This document shows positions 22,207 through 33,262 of a DNA stretch of 64,000 nucleotides, piece after piece. The DNA is from Diplosphaera chodatii. Its lineage: Eukaryota; Chlorophyta; Trebouxiophyceae; Prasiolales; Stichococcaceae. Location of the stretch: contig JAALGY010000032.1 of the NCBI GenBank assembly GCA_032358165.1, forward strand, positions 3,782,001-3,846,000, given 5' to 3'. The position numbers and the translations under genes are program-made. Numbering within the stretch: the stretch's first letter is position 1; each line of letters starts with the position of its first letter. The notes under the pieces were generated by a model. It had not been told where the DNA came from. It saw only the letters and a list, made by a program, of their open reading frames with translations, and did not search any database.

Positions 22207-25073
22207 ATGCAAGTAGCAAGCAGAGACAGCAGTGATGGCGAGCCTGCGGCAGCTGCAGCGCATGAAGTGCAGCACCAACACGGTCGCCAGCAGCCGCCGC
22301 AGCACGGCAGGCTGCTGCGAACAGCAGCTGCTGTGACGCTGGCGCTGTGCTGCGTTGGCGGCTGCTGTGCCAGTGCAGGCGACAGGTACGAAGCTGCGGA
22401 GCTGCAGACCTCAACGCTGGACAGCTGCAGACCCCCAGAACCATGTCGCATGCGTTCAGGCAGCCTCATCACCCATACATGCGACCGCGCTTCACATCGA
22501 AAAACAGGACGTTCTGTACAAAAGCAAAGTCCTGCAATACAGGGATGCCGCCTTCCAGTGGTGTGTCAGCAACTGCGCGGGCGGCGACGGCTGCGTGATG
22601 CTGCCGCCGGCGGCGTCGGGGCGCGCCGCCGCGGAGTGCACCGCCGCCTGCCCGGGCCAGTTTGACCACCCGGTGCCGCAGGGCCTTCGGCTGCTGCGCT
22701 GGTCCTGCACCGACGACTGCAGGTGCGCAGGCATGCGTCCACAGCACATGCGGGTGCTCATGCCTCCTGGCGGTGCTCGCCTGTTGCAGAGATCACCGGT
22801 TGAGCACCAGCGTCAGCACCAGCGTCTGTGCAGCACGAACGATCTGGAGCCGTGTTTGTGCGGTATCGCTGATGCATTTGTGAGGGGGCGCAGGGATGTG
22901 TCAGCAAGTAGGTCGAGAGGTTGCAAGCTTTGTTGGCCAGCCGGACGCTGGGGTGATTGCGCCTGTAGGTACCGGTGCATGCAGGCCCGGGAGGCACTGC
23001 GGCGCGAGGCGCATGCCTCCAAGGCCACATTGCCGGCGGTGGTCAAGTACTACGGCAAGTGGCCCTTCACCCGCATCCTGGGCATGCAGGTGACAGAGCA
23101 TGACACGGCACAGCTGCGCTTTTGGATGTAGATCGCACGGCGCAATCTGGTCTATAACCACCAGCACAATGTTCACGTCTGGCCCCATGGGAGACACAGG
23201 TTTTACAGCTTCCCTGATTGGCTGTGCAGGAGGTTGCCTCTGTGTTCTTGTCGCTGGCGAACATGGCTGCGCACGCGCACTGCCTGCTGCGCTTTGCCGC
23301 TGCCCTGCGGCGCCTGGCAGCTGGCAGCGGACCCGGCAGCAGCTGGAGCAGCAAGCACAGCAACGGCACTGGGGCCGCAGCAGACGTAAAGGACGGCTGG
23401 CGGGGGTTGGAAGACAGTGCAGGGTTCAAGGATGCCGGCTTCAGTCTGGGCCGCCCCGGCAGCCCGCAGCGGGCGGTGTTCTCAAAGCAGCCGGCAGGGA
23501 CCCGCAGCAGCGGCGGCGGCGGCGGCGGCAACAGCAGCGGCGCTGCAGCATCCAGGCTCGGCAGGGGCTCGGCTGGCGGCACCCACAGCAGCGGCCCCGC
23601 CACCAGCAGCGGCTGGCCACCCTTTGCGCAGCTCAGCGCGGCATATCCCTTCTGGTGCCTCTGGCTGGTAAAGTCCTTTCTCCGCACCCCTCCCACAGTG
23701 TAGTGCCACACTCATGCTTCGATTTGCTGGGTTGCATGCAGCATGCACAACGCCGGGGCAACACCCATTGCCTGAAACTTCAAAGTCGCCATCCCACCGT
23801 CTTGGCAGGCGTATGCGGCCATTGCTGTGGCGGCCTGGGCGGCATCCGCGGCGTTCCACGCCCGCGACGTGAAGCTGACGGAGCGCGCGGACTACCTGCT
23901 GGCGGACGCCTTTGTGCTGTTCGGTCTGCTAGTGGCCACGGCACGCGCCCTCGGGTGGGCTTTTCCACATGGATTTCAAAGCAATCTCAGTCCAGTGTGA
24001 ATGGGTGCATAACGCGTGCAGACAGCCTACACACAGCTCATGTCGCACGGCCATGCCCCAGTCATGGGTGTGTTCTCGGTGTTGGTACAGCTGTAAGGTA
24101 GCCGCATGTATTCACTGCAGGACCAAGTAAAGACGTCCAGTTGACCATGCCTGATCAAGGGTCGAGGCATCATGGTCCGGAACGGAATCAGGCCTGCAAT
24201 CGGGTTCGAAAACCCATTGACGCAGGTGGACGCGCTGGTGGCAGTGGGCGCTGCTGGCGGCTGTGGGCGGCGGCGCGTTTGGCTACCATGCCCACCACAT
24301 GCTGTACGTGCTGTTCGACTACGGCCTGAACGTCAAGGCCTGCGTGGCCATCGGCCTAGCCCAGGTGCGCTGTCGTCACTTCAGGGTCTTCGTCAATATA
24401 AGTTGACTACTACTCTTTTGAGGAGGGTTGATCAAGCACCAGTACTTGCGATCAGTGCCAGCTGCTGCGATCCAATAACAGCACAGTGTTGTGGTTGCTG
24501 CAGACCATCGTGTGGGCCGCATGGGCTGCGCGGGTGCGGCACCCCTGCCGCCGCCAGCTGTACTCCTTCCTGCTGCTGCTCAACGCCGCGACGCTGCTGG
24601 AGGTCAGTGACCCACTGCTGTGCTGCGTGCCCTCATTTGAGTGAGATCCTTCGTCAGGCCTGTCTGCAGGTCTGTGCAGAGGTGACATTGCACCCTCGCC
24701 ATGATGCTGTCCAAGCGTCAGCATGGCGTCACTGGCAAACCCAGATCAGCACCTGGTGGCCACCTGCGCAGGTGCTCGACTTCCCGCCGCTGCTAGGCCT
24801 CCTGGATGCGCATGCGGTGTGGCACGCTGCCACGGTGCGAATGCAGCTGCTCGATGGAGCTGGTTGTCACATCATGCCATGTTGAAGTCGTGCACGCTGG
24901 TCTGAATCATACTGCACGGTGGAGTCGTATGCCACAGCTGCATTTGAATGCGGGAGAAGCATGTGATGCGCACCCTGCAGGTGCCCCTGACGTACCGCTT
25001 CTGGGAGTTCGTGATGGGCGACGCGCGGTGGTGTGCGGAGCGGACAGCGGCGGCAGCAGCGGCGAAGGCGTGA
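22207..25073 (+). CDS. PGAP3/PER1-like GPI-anchor remodelling membrane protein
   Basis: Exons: first from 22207 (end unresolved, near 22366-22386), then about 22508-22722, 22969-23089, 23230-23667, 23809-23954, 24226-24364, 24504-24602, 24772-24834 and 24981-25073. After a signal segment (LLRTAAAVTLALCCVGGCCA) comes the PER1 luminal domain (QWCVSNC, LRLLRWSCTDDCRYRCM, YYGKWPFTRILGMQE). Seven membrane helices of the CREST hydrolase fold follow, with AFHARDVKLTERADYLLAD, YHAHHMLYVLFDYGLN and the catalytic-site His pair in DAHAVWH. By family it removes or exchanges the sn-2 acyl chain of GPI anchors in the ER/Golgi. A Ser/Gly-rich insert of about 90 residues (23300-23630) lies between helices 1 and 2. 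The start lies only 29 bases after the RMI2 stop. The exon 1-2 junction could not be fixed by phase. Confidence 0.92.
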
Positions 25074-25532
25074 TGCGTAAAGCGGAAGGATGGAGGGTGC
25101 CAGGCATGGGGAGCAGACGAAAGACGTCATGGATTTCACCCAAGCAGATCGCAGATGCACTGCGGTGTAGGCGTTGCAGCTGAGCAGTTCGGAAGTTGTA
25201 GCTGATTGACTTGAGCTTGTCCTGAACAGCATAGACAACCGCTGAGCTGAGCAGCAACTCCTCAAGCAGCACCACATACTCCTACTGCTGAGCCACGTGT
25301 AACTCCGAGTGAGTGTATGGTTGCAGCTGTGCACGGCTCCTAGTCTATATACAGCAGCAGGTCCCGGCGGCATGCTTTGCATCACCCAAGCAACCAAGCT
25401 GCTGAAATTTAACCGAGTCCTGACTCACGTTCATGGCTGGCTTGGCGTGCTTCCGTCTTTGCATGTCACAATGCAGCCAGATAAGGACCTGCCGCGCTTC
25501 AGCCCCAGGGCATTGCAGCCAGTCGGGTCATG
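25074..25532. other. Convergent spacer with TGTAA
   Basis: This separates the 3' ends of the PGAP3-like gene (+) and the small secreted-protein gene (-). TGTAA at 25298-25302 is 225 bases after the PGAP3 stop and is a plausible plus-strand poly(A) signal. Nothing else was recognised. Confidence 0.45.
25298..25302 (+). terminator. Candidate TGTAA poly(A) signal of the PGAP3-like gene
   Basis: This matches the chlorophyte polyadenylation element and lies 225 bases past the stop at 25073. Confidence 0.4.
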
Positions 25533-27069
25533 CTACAGGAGGCGGCGGCCATCGAATATTTCATCGGCAACGATCTCAATAACGTTGTCCTCATCGCCGT
25601 TTCCATTGCCACCCCCAGGTGGCGGAGGTGGCTCCCGCAGCCCTGTATCGGAGATGGGAAGTTTACGGTCATGTTGGATGCTCCAAGGTCCTGGGGCACA
25701 GTGTGCACACAACGCACGCTCACGCCTCAAGATCATGTGCATTGCGCACTCATGAGGGTAGGAGTCAACCCCATGCATCACTTGTGTGATACTGCCACAC
25801 CAATGTCGCCGAGGAACTCATCGAAAATGTCTCCAGTAAGTGTTCGGGACCGCTTGGCCTGGCTCCAATCCTTTTTGTTTCCATCTGCAGCGCAGGATGT
25901 GTAGCAACTCTGGTCTTATATACTGTTGGTGCAATCAAATTTGCATACGCAATGCACCAGGAACACCTTCATCCGAAACGGTCAACTTGTACGTATTTGA
26001 GCATCTCATAGTTGTGAACGAACGAGTAAGCTGCCTAGATAGTGCGTACAGATTGCAGGTGCAGTGGCAATCCACCAGCACTCACCCTTCAGCAGGCGGC
26101 GGCCAGCTGCGGCAGTTGGCCTGATGGGCAGCGGCGGCGGCGGCTCAGGTACATCACCATCGTCATCTGCATGACCAAGCATTTCACATTCACGTAATGT
26201 CAATCAGAATTACCACTGGATCTGCAGCTGCATCTTCTGCATAGGCAGCCAGGGCGCAGCAGGCTGCAAACACACCTGTCACCCTTTTAATAGCTGCCAG
26301 GCCATTCAACGCCGTTGACGACTACCCTCTGATACAGTCGCATGCACAAACTCAGCAGGTTTTGCATGTGGGAAGTACCGTTGATCAGTCCAGCCAGGAC
26401 GCGGCTGTGGTCATGCAGCTGCACACCCCCCTGCTGCAGGCGGCGGCCGGTGGCAGTGGGCAGCGGCGGCGGCGGCTCAGGAACATCGTCGTCATCATCT
26501 GTGCATGCATGGCTGGTCGTCATCAACTGGGCATGCATGGCTGGTTGTGTTGGTGCCACTTCGTTTGCAGGCCCCGCTGTGGGCCAATGAGCCGCATAGT
26601 GGGCGCTACAGATCACAACCAGGATAGCTGGTTGCTCGACTGTACCAAGGGAACTCCCAGCGGCTGCATGTTGCACGGTACAGCATGCACTGGTTTTGGC
26701 AGCACTACTGCGCACCGTTGACCAGACCAGTGAGCGTGCGGCTGTAGCCATCTCCACCGAAGTCCTCAGCGTCTTGGCCTGCAAGCCGACATGTGATGGG
26801 CTCATCAGTAATTTAAGTTATGGCCTGTTGCATAGCAGTTTGCCGTGCTAGCTGCTTCGGTCGAAAGCATGGAACTGCTTCGTGTAGGTCATCAGGTGGC
26901 CGCCAGTTTTGCCGCCTACGCTCCTGACATCACCCGGCCCACCCAAGCACGCGCCTGTCTGCGGCAGGCCAGCCGAGGCAGACACCGCGCTGCAGCAGGC
27001 CTGCATGCTGATCACCAGCAGCATTGTCGATCCCAGGAGTCCCAGCCTACGGGCCACCGGCGATGCCAT
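25533..27069 (-). CDS. Small secreted Asp/Pro-rich protein with duplicated exons, unknown function
   Basis: Exons (minus) 27069-26943, 26778-26716, 26498-26379, 26166-26086 and 25642-25533 give 166 residues. All introns are phase 1. Exon 1 is a signal peptide (MASPVARRLGLLGSTMLLVI, then SMQACCSAVSASAG). Exons 3 and 4 both read DD-x-DVPEPPPPLP then GRRLQ/GRRLL. Exon 5 ends REPPPPPGGG, an acidic run, then GRRLL and stop. Exons 2 and 3 both end SR-x-L-x-G-L-(V/I)-NG. The mature protein looks disordered, alternating acidic, polyproline and RRL blocks, so it is probably extracellular, wall-associated or a vesicle cargo. No family is recognised. Identical phases and motifs argue that exons 3 and 4 are one duplicated module. 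Confidence 0.62.
26086..26166 (-). repeat. Duplicated coding exon, copy 2
   Basis: This 81-base phase-1 exon encodes DDGDVPEPPPPLP...GRRLLK and is similar in sequence to the 5' part of the exon at 26379-26498. Shared features are the GAT/GAC run, the CCG run and the GGCCGCCGCCTG end. Confidence 0.75.
26379..26498 (-). repeat. Duplicated coding exon, copy 1
   Basis: This 120-base phase-1 exon encodes DDDDVPEPPPPLP...GRRLQ followed by HDHSRVLAGLING. The first two thirds match the exon at 26086-26166, and its end matches the end of exon 26716-26778. Confidence 0.75.
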
Positions 27070-27971
27070 TCTTCTAACTGCTGACGACCCACTGGCTGGC
27101 GATCAAAGTATGTACCGTAGAAAATGTGATAAGCTGCACAGGTACAGCAACTGAGAGTCGTGTATAACACCTTGCTGCTTTCTGCAGCAGGCTAGATGAC
27201 GAGAACGGTGAGTCACAGGCAAGCCTGGGCGGTCCAAAAACCCTTGCAGCTGATTGCATGCAGTTACAGGTGCAGGGGATCTGCCTCAAGGCGACAAACG
27301 ATACCGGACACGATCAGCTGCAAGCCTGGCTGCGGCCAAAACACCAGCGCAACATTCCACGATGACACCGACCATCAGGCGCTGCAAACGTGCGCCATCT
27401 ATGCATGTATACCAGCCCGCATACAGCTATCTGGGCAGTCAGAAAATACAAGACGAATGATGGTAGCGCGCAGTGTGGCAACAGCCTCTGGAGGGCGGGA
27501 CCTGCTGTACTGTACAAATGGAAAGACTCGCTGCCAGCTGACTCGGAAGGTCAAGCTGCACACACCATACATACATACATTCATAAGGAAAGCTGGAATG
27601 TGAAAACTTCCGCCACCGGCGTGCTGGCTGATTTACGTTACATTGCCTTGGTTGCCTTGCCCATCGGCTCGTAATCGTCCGTCTGCTGATGCTGACGTGC
27701 TGGCCCAGAGCTGCCTGACCGCCGCGATGCTGTGGCTTATGGATCCCTGCTTCTTCGATGAGATGCCTATCACTGCTGTACAAAAGTTGCGCCACTGTGG
27801 CTGCTGCGAGCCTGTCGCATCTGGCACTGCTGCAGCCGGCAGGTGCCTCCAGCGACTCCAGCTGCCGCCGGATGTGCAGCTGGCGGCCGATTGCCGCTGC
27901 TGCTGCACGCAGACGGCGCCTCTGGCAGGCTGGGGTTCAAACGGGCAGTGTCTGAGCGGCGCGTGCTACGG
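27070..27971. other. Spacer with candidate poly(A) signal
   Basis: About 0.9 kb between the secreted-protein start and the 3' end of the RING-FYVE-SYLF gene, both on the minus strand. TGTAA on the minus strand (27638-27642) is about 330 bases past that stop. No coding exon was recognised. Confidence 0.45.
27638..27642 (-). terminator. Candidate TGTAA poly(A) signal of the RING-FYVE-SYLF gene
   Basis: The plus strand reads TTACA, which is TGTAA on the coding strand, 330 bases past the stop at 27972. Confidence 0.3.
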
Positions 27972-30900
27972 TCACTCTGCAAACAGGCCGCCAAACGCCG
28001 CGTCTTCCTCGTCTTCGTGGTCCCTCGGGGGCGTGGGCGGCCCGTCATCCATTGCCACATGCCCGCCCGCAATCTGCAGCGCAATGTGCAGATTCAGCAT
28101 CCCGCCATGTCTCGTGCTCATCACGATGTCGCAGATTGCTAGTCCACCACAGGCGCAGCATACTCATCGTGAAACCTGGATGCACAAACTCGGACCCAGA
28201 CGAAGGGTGCCAGGGCAGTGGGTGTACCTGGATGGGGCCTGAACCGAAGTAGCGGCTGGTGACGGGCGGGGAGACCTCGGGCCGCGTTGGCGGGCGCGAC
28301 AATCGGAAGCGCCCGCTGCCCAGCCCCTGCAAAGGTGTGAGCGATGTGGATGGCCAGGTACACCATCAGAGGTGTAGTTGCACTCCTAGGCATGGGTGCA
28401 CTTCGTGTGCAGGTGTGGTCAGACAGTTGCCAGGAACTGCCGGATCGAGCGCAGGGCACCTCGGAGGTCAGGGCTGCGAGGCCCTCGCCGTCGTGCGACA
28501 GCCCCAGGTGCACGCTGCCGCCGGGCAGCTGCGACCCCGTGTCCCAGCCGTCGCCCTCCGCAAAGGGGGCGCTGGGCTCGGCGGCAGGCGGCTCCCAGCC
28601 ACCCTGCAGCATGCCAGGCAATCCTTCCGTCATTTTGTCAGAATGCAGCCCAGAACCTGGTGCCAAAGGACCTTGTCGTATGCTGACACAGCTGCAGCAG
28701 GTGGGACAGGTGAGTGGGACTGCTCTTGGCGAGGGCAACCATGCGCAATATAACCTGTAGAGGCTGCAGCCACTGGGCAGCATGTCACATGTATTGTCAC
28801 ATGACGACCTCTGTGCTTTACACAAAGAGCAGGCAACCAGGTGGCAGGTTTGCCAGCTGAAGAACAGCATAAGAGCCCATTGTGCTCGGCTGCCCACTGA
28901 GGTTAGAGACACTGGAAGCGTTGCACCAGCAATAAACCACAGCAACACTCTGCATGCATGCAGACATCTGCACAACTCTGTCTTCTGGGAGAAGGGTTTA
29001 GTGTAGCACCTCCGGGTCGGCGTCCGCTTCTTGGGCCGCGTCCTTGGAGCTGCGGCGCCCTCGGCGGCTGCGGCGCCGGCGTGCGCCGCTGCCCGACACC
29101 CCGCCGTCCTGCGGGCAGCCCATCAGCTGCTGCTGGGCCGCCGCCGCCGCATCGCGCGCCCTGATGGACCTGCAACAAAGTGATTAGCACGTCAGCATCC
29201 CACATACCTCACGACCACATCAGCACGTCATGGCACACCGCTCGCCCCATGGAGAATGTCATAGTAAAGCACGATGTGCTGCAGTGATACACCGACAGTC
29301 ATGCGCTCTGTACTATAATGGCAAAACAGACCGTGATTGTTCACGGACAGCATGGACCCACAGCAGCTGCCGGACAAGGTGCCAGCTGGCGAACTGATGC
29401 TCACCGGGTAGTGAGGAAGCCGGGCGCAGTGGGCAGCGCCTCCGCCCAGGTGAGCAGGTCGTCCAACGCCTGCAGAGGCACAGATCGTGCTCAGCTGGGC
29501 CACGACAGAGTGAAGGCCTTGGGGCAGGGGCCATGAAATGCAAAGCACCGTATTTGCCATTGGCGCAAAGGTAACAAACAAGCAAGGCTGCTGCAATTTC
29601 GCAGCAGCCTGGTCCTGTCAGCTGCATTCGCAAATGGCACCAACAGCCATTCAATCCACATCATCAAAGCGCATTTCAAGCTGCCTTCCAGAAAAGCAGC
29701 GCTATGACACACACATGACTGGCGTACTTGCAATGGCTTGTAGTGCATGCTCACGAGGTCGAGGCAGCACACTATTAGGGTACCTGGTACAGTGCAGACG
29801 CTGCGGGCGGCGGAGGCACAGCTGTGCCGGTGAGTAGCGAGTGCGCCGTGTGCTGGCGGCCGTAGAACGCGAGGTTGGCGCTGTCGCGGCTGGAGATGAC
29901 CGTGCTCTGCACCGCCACACCTAAAAGCACAGAAGTGACAGGAGGTCAGGCGCTGTTGTCCTGGGCTTACTCCACAGTACTCGTCATGAGGATGGCAATG
30001 TTGCACAGCCAACAGCGCCCAACACTGGATGCTGCAATGCACTTTCTCAGCTGGGCATCACAGTCGGCCGAAAGCTTGAGAGCCACTGTGCACTGTCCTG
30101 CAACATAAGTCCGAGCCTATGAGCTGAGCACAGAAATGCTGCACTGATGCACAAAAACAGGCGTAGCATGCACTGCATCCGCAGCACCTGCTAGTCTGAT
30201 GTTGAAGACAACAGTGCAGCAACACATGCCAGGAACCCCACACGTGCGCGTGGCAAAGACAGCGAAGATACAAGGGCCTTCACCAGGCTGCGGGGGCACC
30301 GCAACTTGCGGACTAGGAGTAGGAGAGTAACAGGCGACGGCACTTCGTTCACTTCATTCAGGAGTCGACATCACTGATGAGTATGTGTTCGCAAGACGGA
30401 CCTGCAAAGGCGCCGCGGCTGATGGAGTAGGAGTAGCACAGCGCGGCGCCCTGGCGCCCCATGGTCACGTTCGCGTCCGCCTGCCGCCCGAGCGGCCCCG
30501 CAGCGAAGGCCGCCGCGCCGCCCACGCCCGCCGCGATGGTGCCGCAGAAGGCGTTGACCGCCGCCTTGGAGCGCAGCACCACCAGCAGGTCCGTCAGCTC
30601 GCCGCCCACCTGCGTCGGATGTGGAGCCGTCAGAATGTCAGAACGAGTCAGATTGCCAGCCTTAGGCCAGAGACTTGATGGCTAACTGGACTGCATCGGA
30701 TTTGAGGGGTCAGGTATCGATTGCTGCCCTGCATGGCAGGCGGCCTGTCACACGCCCAGACTTTGCAGACAAAGCGCCACATCATGGTGTGCTCCCTGTC
30801 GGCGTGCCAGATGCTTGTGGCAGACCGGTTGATGCAGGCTATTCTCAGGCTAGCCTCTGTCACCTTGAAACCTTGCCCCAGCCATCCTCTTGATATGCCT

Positions 30901-33262
30901 GTTACGCTGCATGCCTATCGTGAAAGGGCAAAGGCGCGCCGCCTGCAGCCCCCAGCCGGCACTGGAGGCAGCGTGGGCGGAGGGCGGGGACCAGGTGTTG
31001 GTCGCATTGCAGTCCCCATCATGCTACATGCCTATCGTGAAAGGGAAAAGGGTCCGCGCCTGCAGCCCCCAGCCGGCGGAGAAGGCGGCGAGGGCGGAGG
31101 GCGGCGACCAGGAGTCGTCCTCCTCCCGCCGCGCCACCACCAGCCCCGTGCCCACCCCGCAGCTCCACCCCAGGCCCACCTGCACCATATCAGATCTGCA
31201 TGGTGCAGCATGCTGATAGCAGAAACACTTCCTGAACTGCGTGTCTGTTGTCTGCCACTGGCCAGATGTAGCTGCGGGTGTCTGGCACAGCAGACAGGTC
31301 GCAGCCGGGGACAAAGCAGCCAGTGCACCACGGATCAGGGTAGCATGATCGAACGCGCCTTGGCCATGGACAGGATGGCGAAGCCGGCGGCGCCGCGCAG
31401 CACGGCGCCCGGGATGCGGCGCTCCGCCTGCAGGCTCCCCAGCCGCCGGAATGCCGTTGCAATGTTGGCTGCCTGCAGCGGGAGCACAGCCACGGTCATG
31501 AGTGCAAAGCCATGAGACATGACATGCGTACGTGTTATGCATGTGTGCACCAACTGACAACCTCATCATGTTACTTGGAAATTACTCCTCAGCATGATCA
31601 TGTATTGCTGCCAAGATGCGCCATGAACAGCTTGCGAGAATATTGTGGAAAGTTTCAAGCATGAAAGGATGATGTACACACCTTGTAGATGTCGCCCTCC
31701 AGGCCGCCGGTGGCAAGCGGCGGGTTGAGCCAGGAGTGCCCGCAGGACGCATCCGTCACATCCCGTACAGCCGGCTGCACCGCCCGGCTGATGGTGCCTG
31801 CATGCAGCAACAGCGCGAGGACATTCACTACACATTCATACAACGGCTCTGTGTGCAGAACAGCTGCAAAGTCGTTTGTGGTGCTGACGAGCTGTCATTG
31901 GTGAACTAGCCAGCCGCAGGGTCTACCTCACAAAAGCGACCGATGACCACTGCATCATCAGGGGTCAGAAACAGCTCCACGCCAGGCAGAACACACAGAC
32001 AACAGGGGTGTTCACCGGCCAAGAAGGGCTGCAGCGGCTCCAGCAGCGCGGCGCAGGTGCCGCAGGCGCGCGCGGGCTCCGCCTCCCGGAACTTGGGCGG
32101 CAGCAGCAGCCGCGCCCGGCAGCAGGCGCCGCAGAAGATGCGGCCGCACAGCCGGCAGTGGTGCCGCCCCCGGGCGAAGGGCCTGCAGATGGTATGATGA
32201 TCAATTGGGCGCACCTAGCCAGCCCACAGCTGGTCGTGTCTCCACATACGAACGGTGTGTGGGAAGGGTTAAGGATGCCTTGTGGCCGGCCATAGCTGCG
32301 CAGCAGTGAGGGGCTACGCACTTGCTGTGATCCCAGTGCATGACACTCTAGTCGAACACAAGCATGTGAACGGCACATGATGCATGCTGACTACCCACAT
32401 GAGGAGTGCTGGCCTCCCACCAGCATGACAGGTTTACACTGAATCAAAAAAGTGACAACCCGTCTCCGAGCATAGGGCAGCCTGAGAAACATGCTATCAC
32501 TGCGTTGCTTGAGAGCCTGGTTATGGGCAGCCAGCACGCTGGCTGCCCAGCACGCAGCTCCTCGCCCGCAGTGACAGCAGCTTCACGACCATCAAACACC
32601 GCACTGAATGGCACAATGGAGACATCGTGCCGATGCCTGTTCCCACCTGAAGGGCTGGCGGCAGGCGGTGCAGTCGCCCGACTGGCTGTCGAGCACCCAG
32701 GTGGGCGGCTCCAGCAACAGCTGCGGGGCCGGAGTCGTAGATATCTACAATGACTGTCGTGTTTCGCGCACCTAAAGGGCTGGCGGCAGGCGGTGCAGTC
32801 GCCCGAGTGGCTGTCGGGCACCCAGGTGGGCGGCTCCAGCGACAGCAGGTCCCCCGACCCCGCCAGCACCGCCTCCAGGTCGCAGTGCAGCGGCGGCGCC
32901 GTGGGCACCAGCGCCACGGCGGCGGTGGCGTCCTCGTGTGTGGCGTCGGGGTCATACCCCTCCTCCCCCTTCCGCGGCTTGGCCTTGACAGCGGCCAGGG
33001 TCTGCCAGCCGTCGGGCTCCTCCACGGTGTGTAGCGTCGCCGCGAGCGCGATTAGGTCCCGGAGCTCCACATTGACTGTCAGCGGGCCCGCTGCAGGGAA
33101 CGCCGCACGGCACAGCGGGCACTCGGGCTTGCGCCGCTGCACCGACGCCATGCACTGCATACAGCCATTGTGCCCGCACGGCAGGGTGACCGGCCCGCCG
33201 TAGCTGCCCAGGAGCTCGGTGCAGACCGGACACACGGGTGCGATGTCCCGCCCAGACGTCAT
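27972..33262 (-). CDS. RING + FYVE + SYLF protein (CFS1-like with added RING)
   Basis: Exons (minus) 33262-32772, 32182-32016, 31797-31682, 31472-31359, 31179-31060, 30609-30402, 29920-29784, 29469-29405, 29169-29010, 28603-28460, 28326-28228 and 28073-27972 give about 640 residues. Residues 11-55 are a C3HC4 RING (CPVCTELL, LPCGHNGCMQC, CPLC). Residues about 145-220 are a FYVE finger (W-x2-D, CTAC, GRHHCRLCGRIFC, CGTC). Residues about 220-420 are an SYLF/Ysc84 domain (WLNPPL, GFAILSMAK, GVGTGLVVARR, SWSPPSA, GGELTDLLVVLRS, SRDSANLAFYG). The acidic C-terminus ends FGGLFAE. Plant CFS1 (FYVE-SYLF) binds PI3P and actin in autophagy and endosomal traffic; the RING suggests E3 ligase activity. Two introns (donors at 31359 and 31060) keep frame only with GC donors. 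Without splicing at 29010 the gene stops at 28998 (529 residues). Confidence 0.9.
30908..30993 (-). repeat. Intronic copy of the end of SYLF exon 5
   Basis: This segment repeats 31025-31110 at an offset of 117 bases. It contains the coding end TWSPPSA...SAGWGLQ, the CTGCAG|GC junction and the following intron bases (shared CATGCCTATCGTGAAAGGG on the plus strand). It lies in the next intron, so it is a tandem duplication of an exon end with its splice donor. It could be an alternative exon if an upstream acceptor is used. Confidence 0.85.
32647..32720 (-). repeat. Intronic copy of the first half of the FYVE finger
   Basis: This segment repeats the end of exon 1 (32772-32845) at an offset of 125 bases, with about four changes in 74. 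It encodes EPPTWVLDSQSGDCTACRQPF and keeps a GT donor (AG|GTGGGA). A CCCCGCAG acceptor-like site precedes it. It reads phase 0 to 2 whereas exon 1 already ends in phase 2, so simple inclusion would shift frame. A decoy, a relic or an alternative exon is possible. Confidence 0.85.

Noticed and set aside
22355..23131. 258-codon plus-strand frame as a single PGAP3 exon
   Set aside because: It joins real exon 2 to intron sequence. The WSCTDDC-RYRC continuity requires the splice from 22722 to 22969.
24195..24225. GGTTCGAA T-arm-like motif
   Set aside because: It is just upstream of a PGAP3 exon acceptor, with no D-arm or anticodon arm in the preceding 80 bases.
26845..27154. Plus-strand small frames near 27 kb
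   Set aside because: They are antisense to the signal-peptide exon of the secreted-protein gene and have no splice partners.
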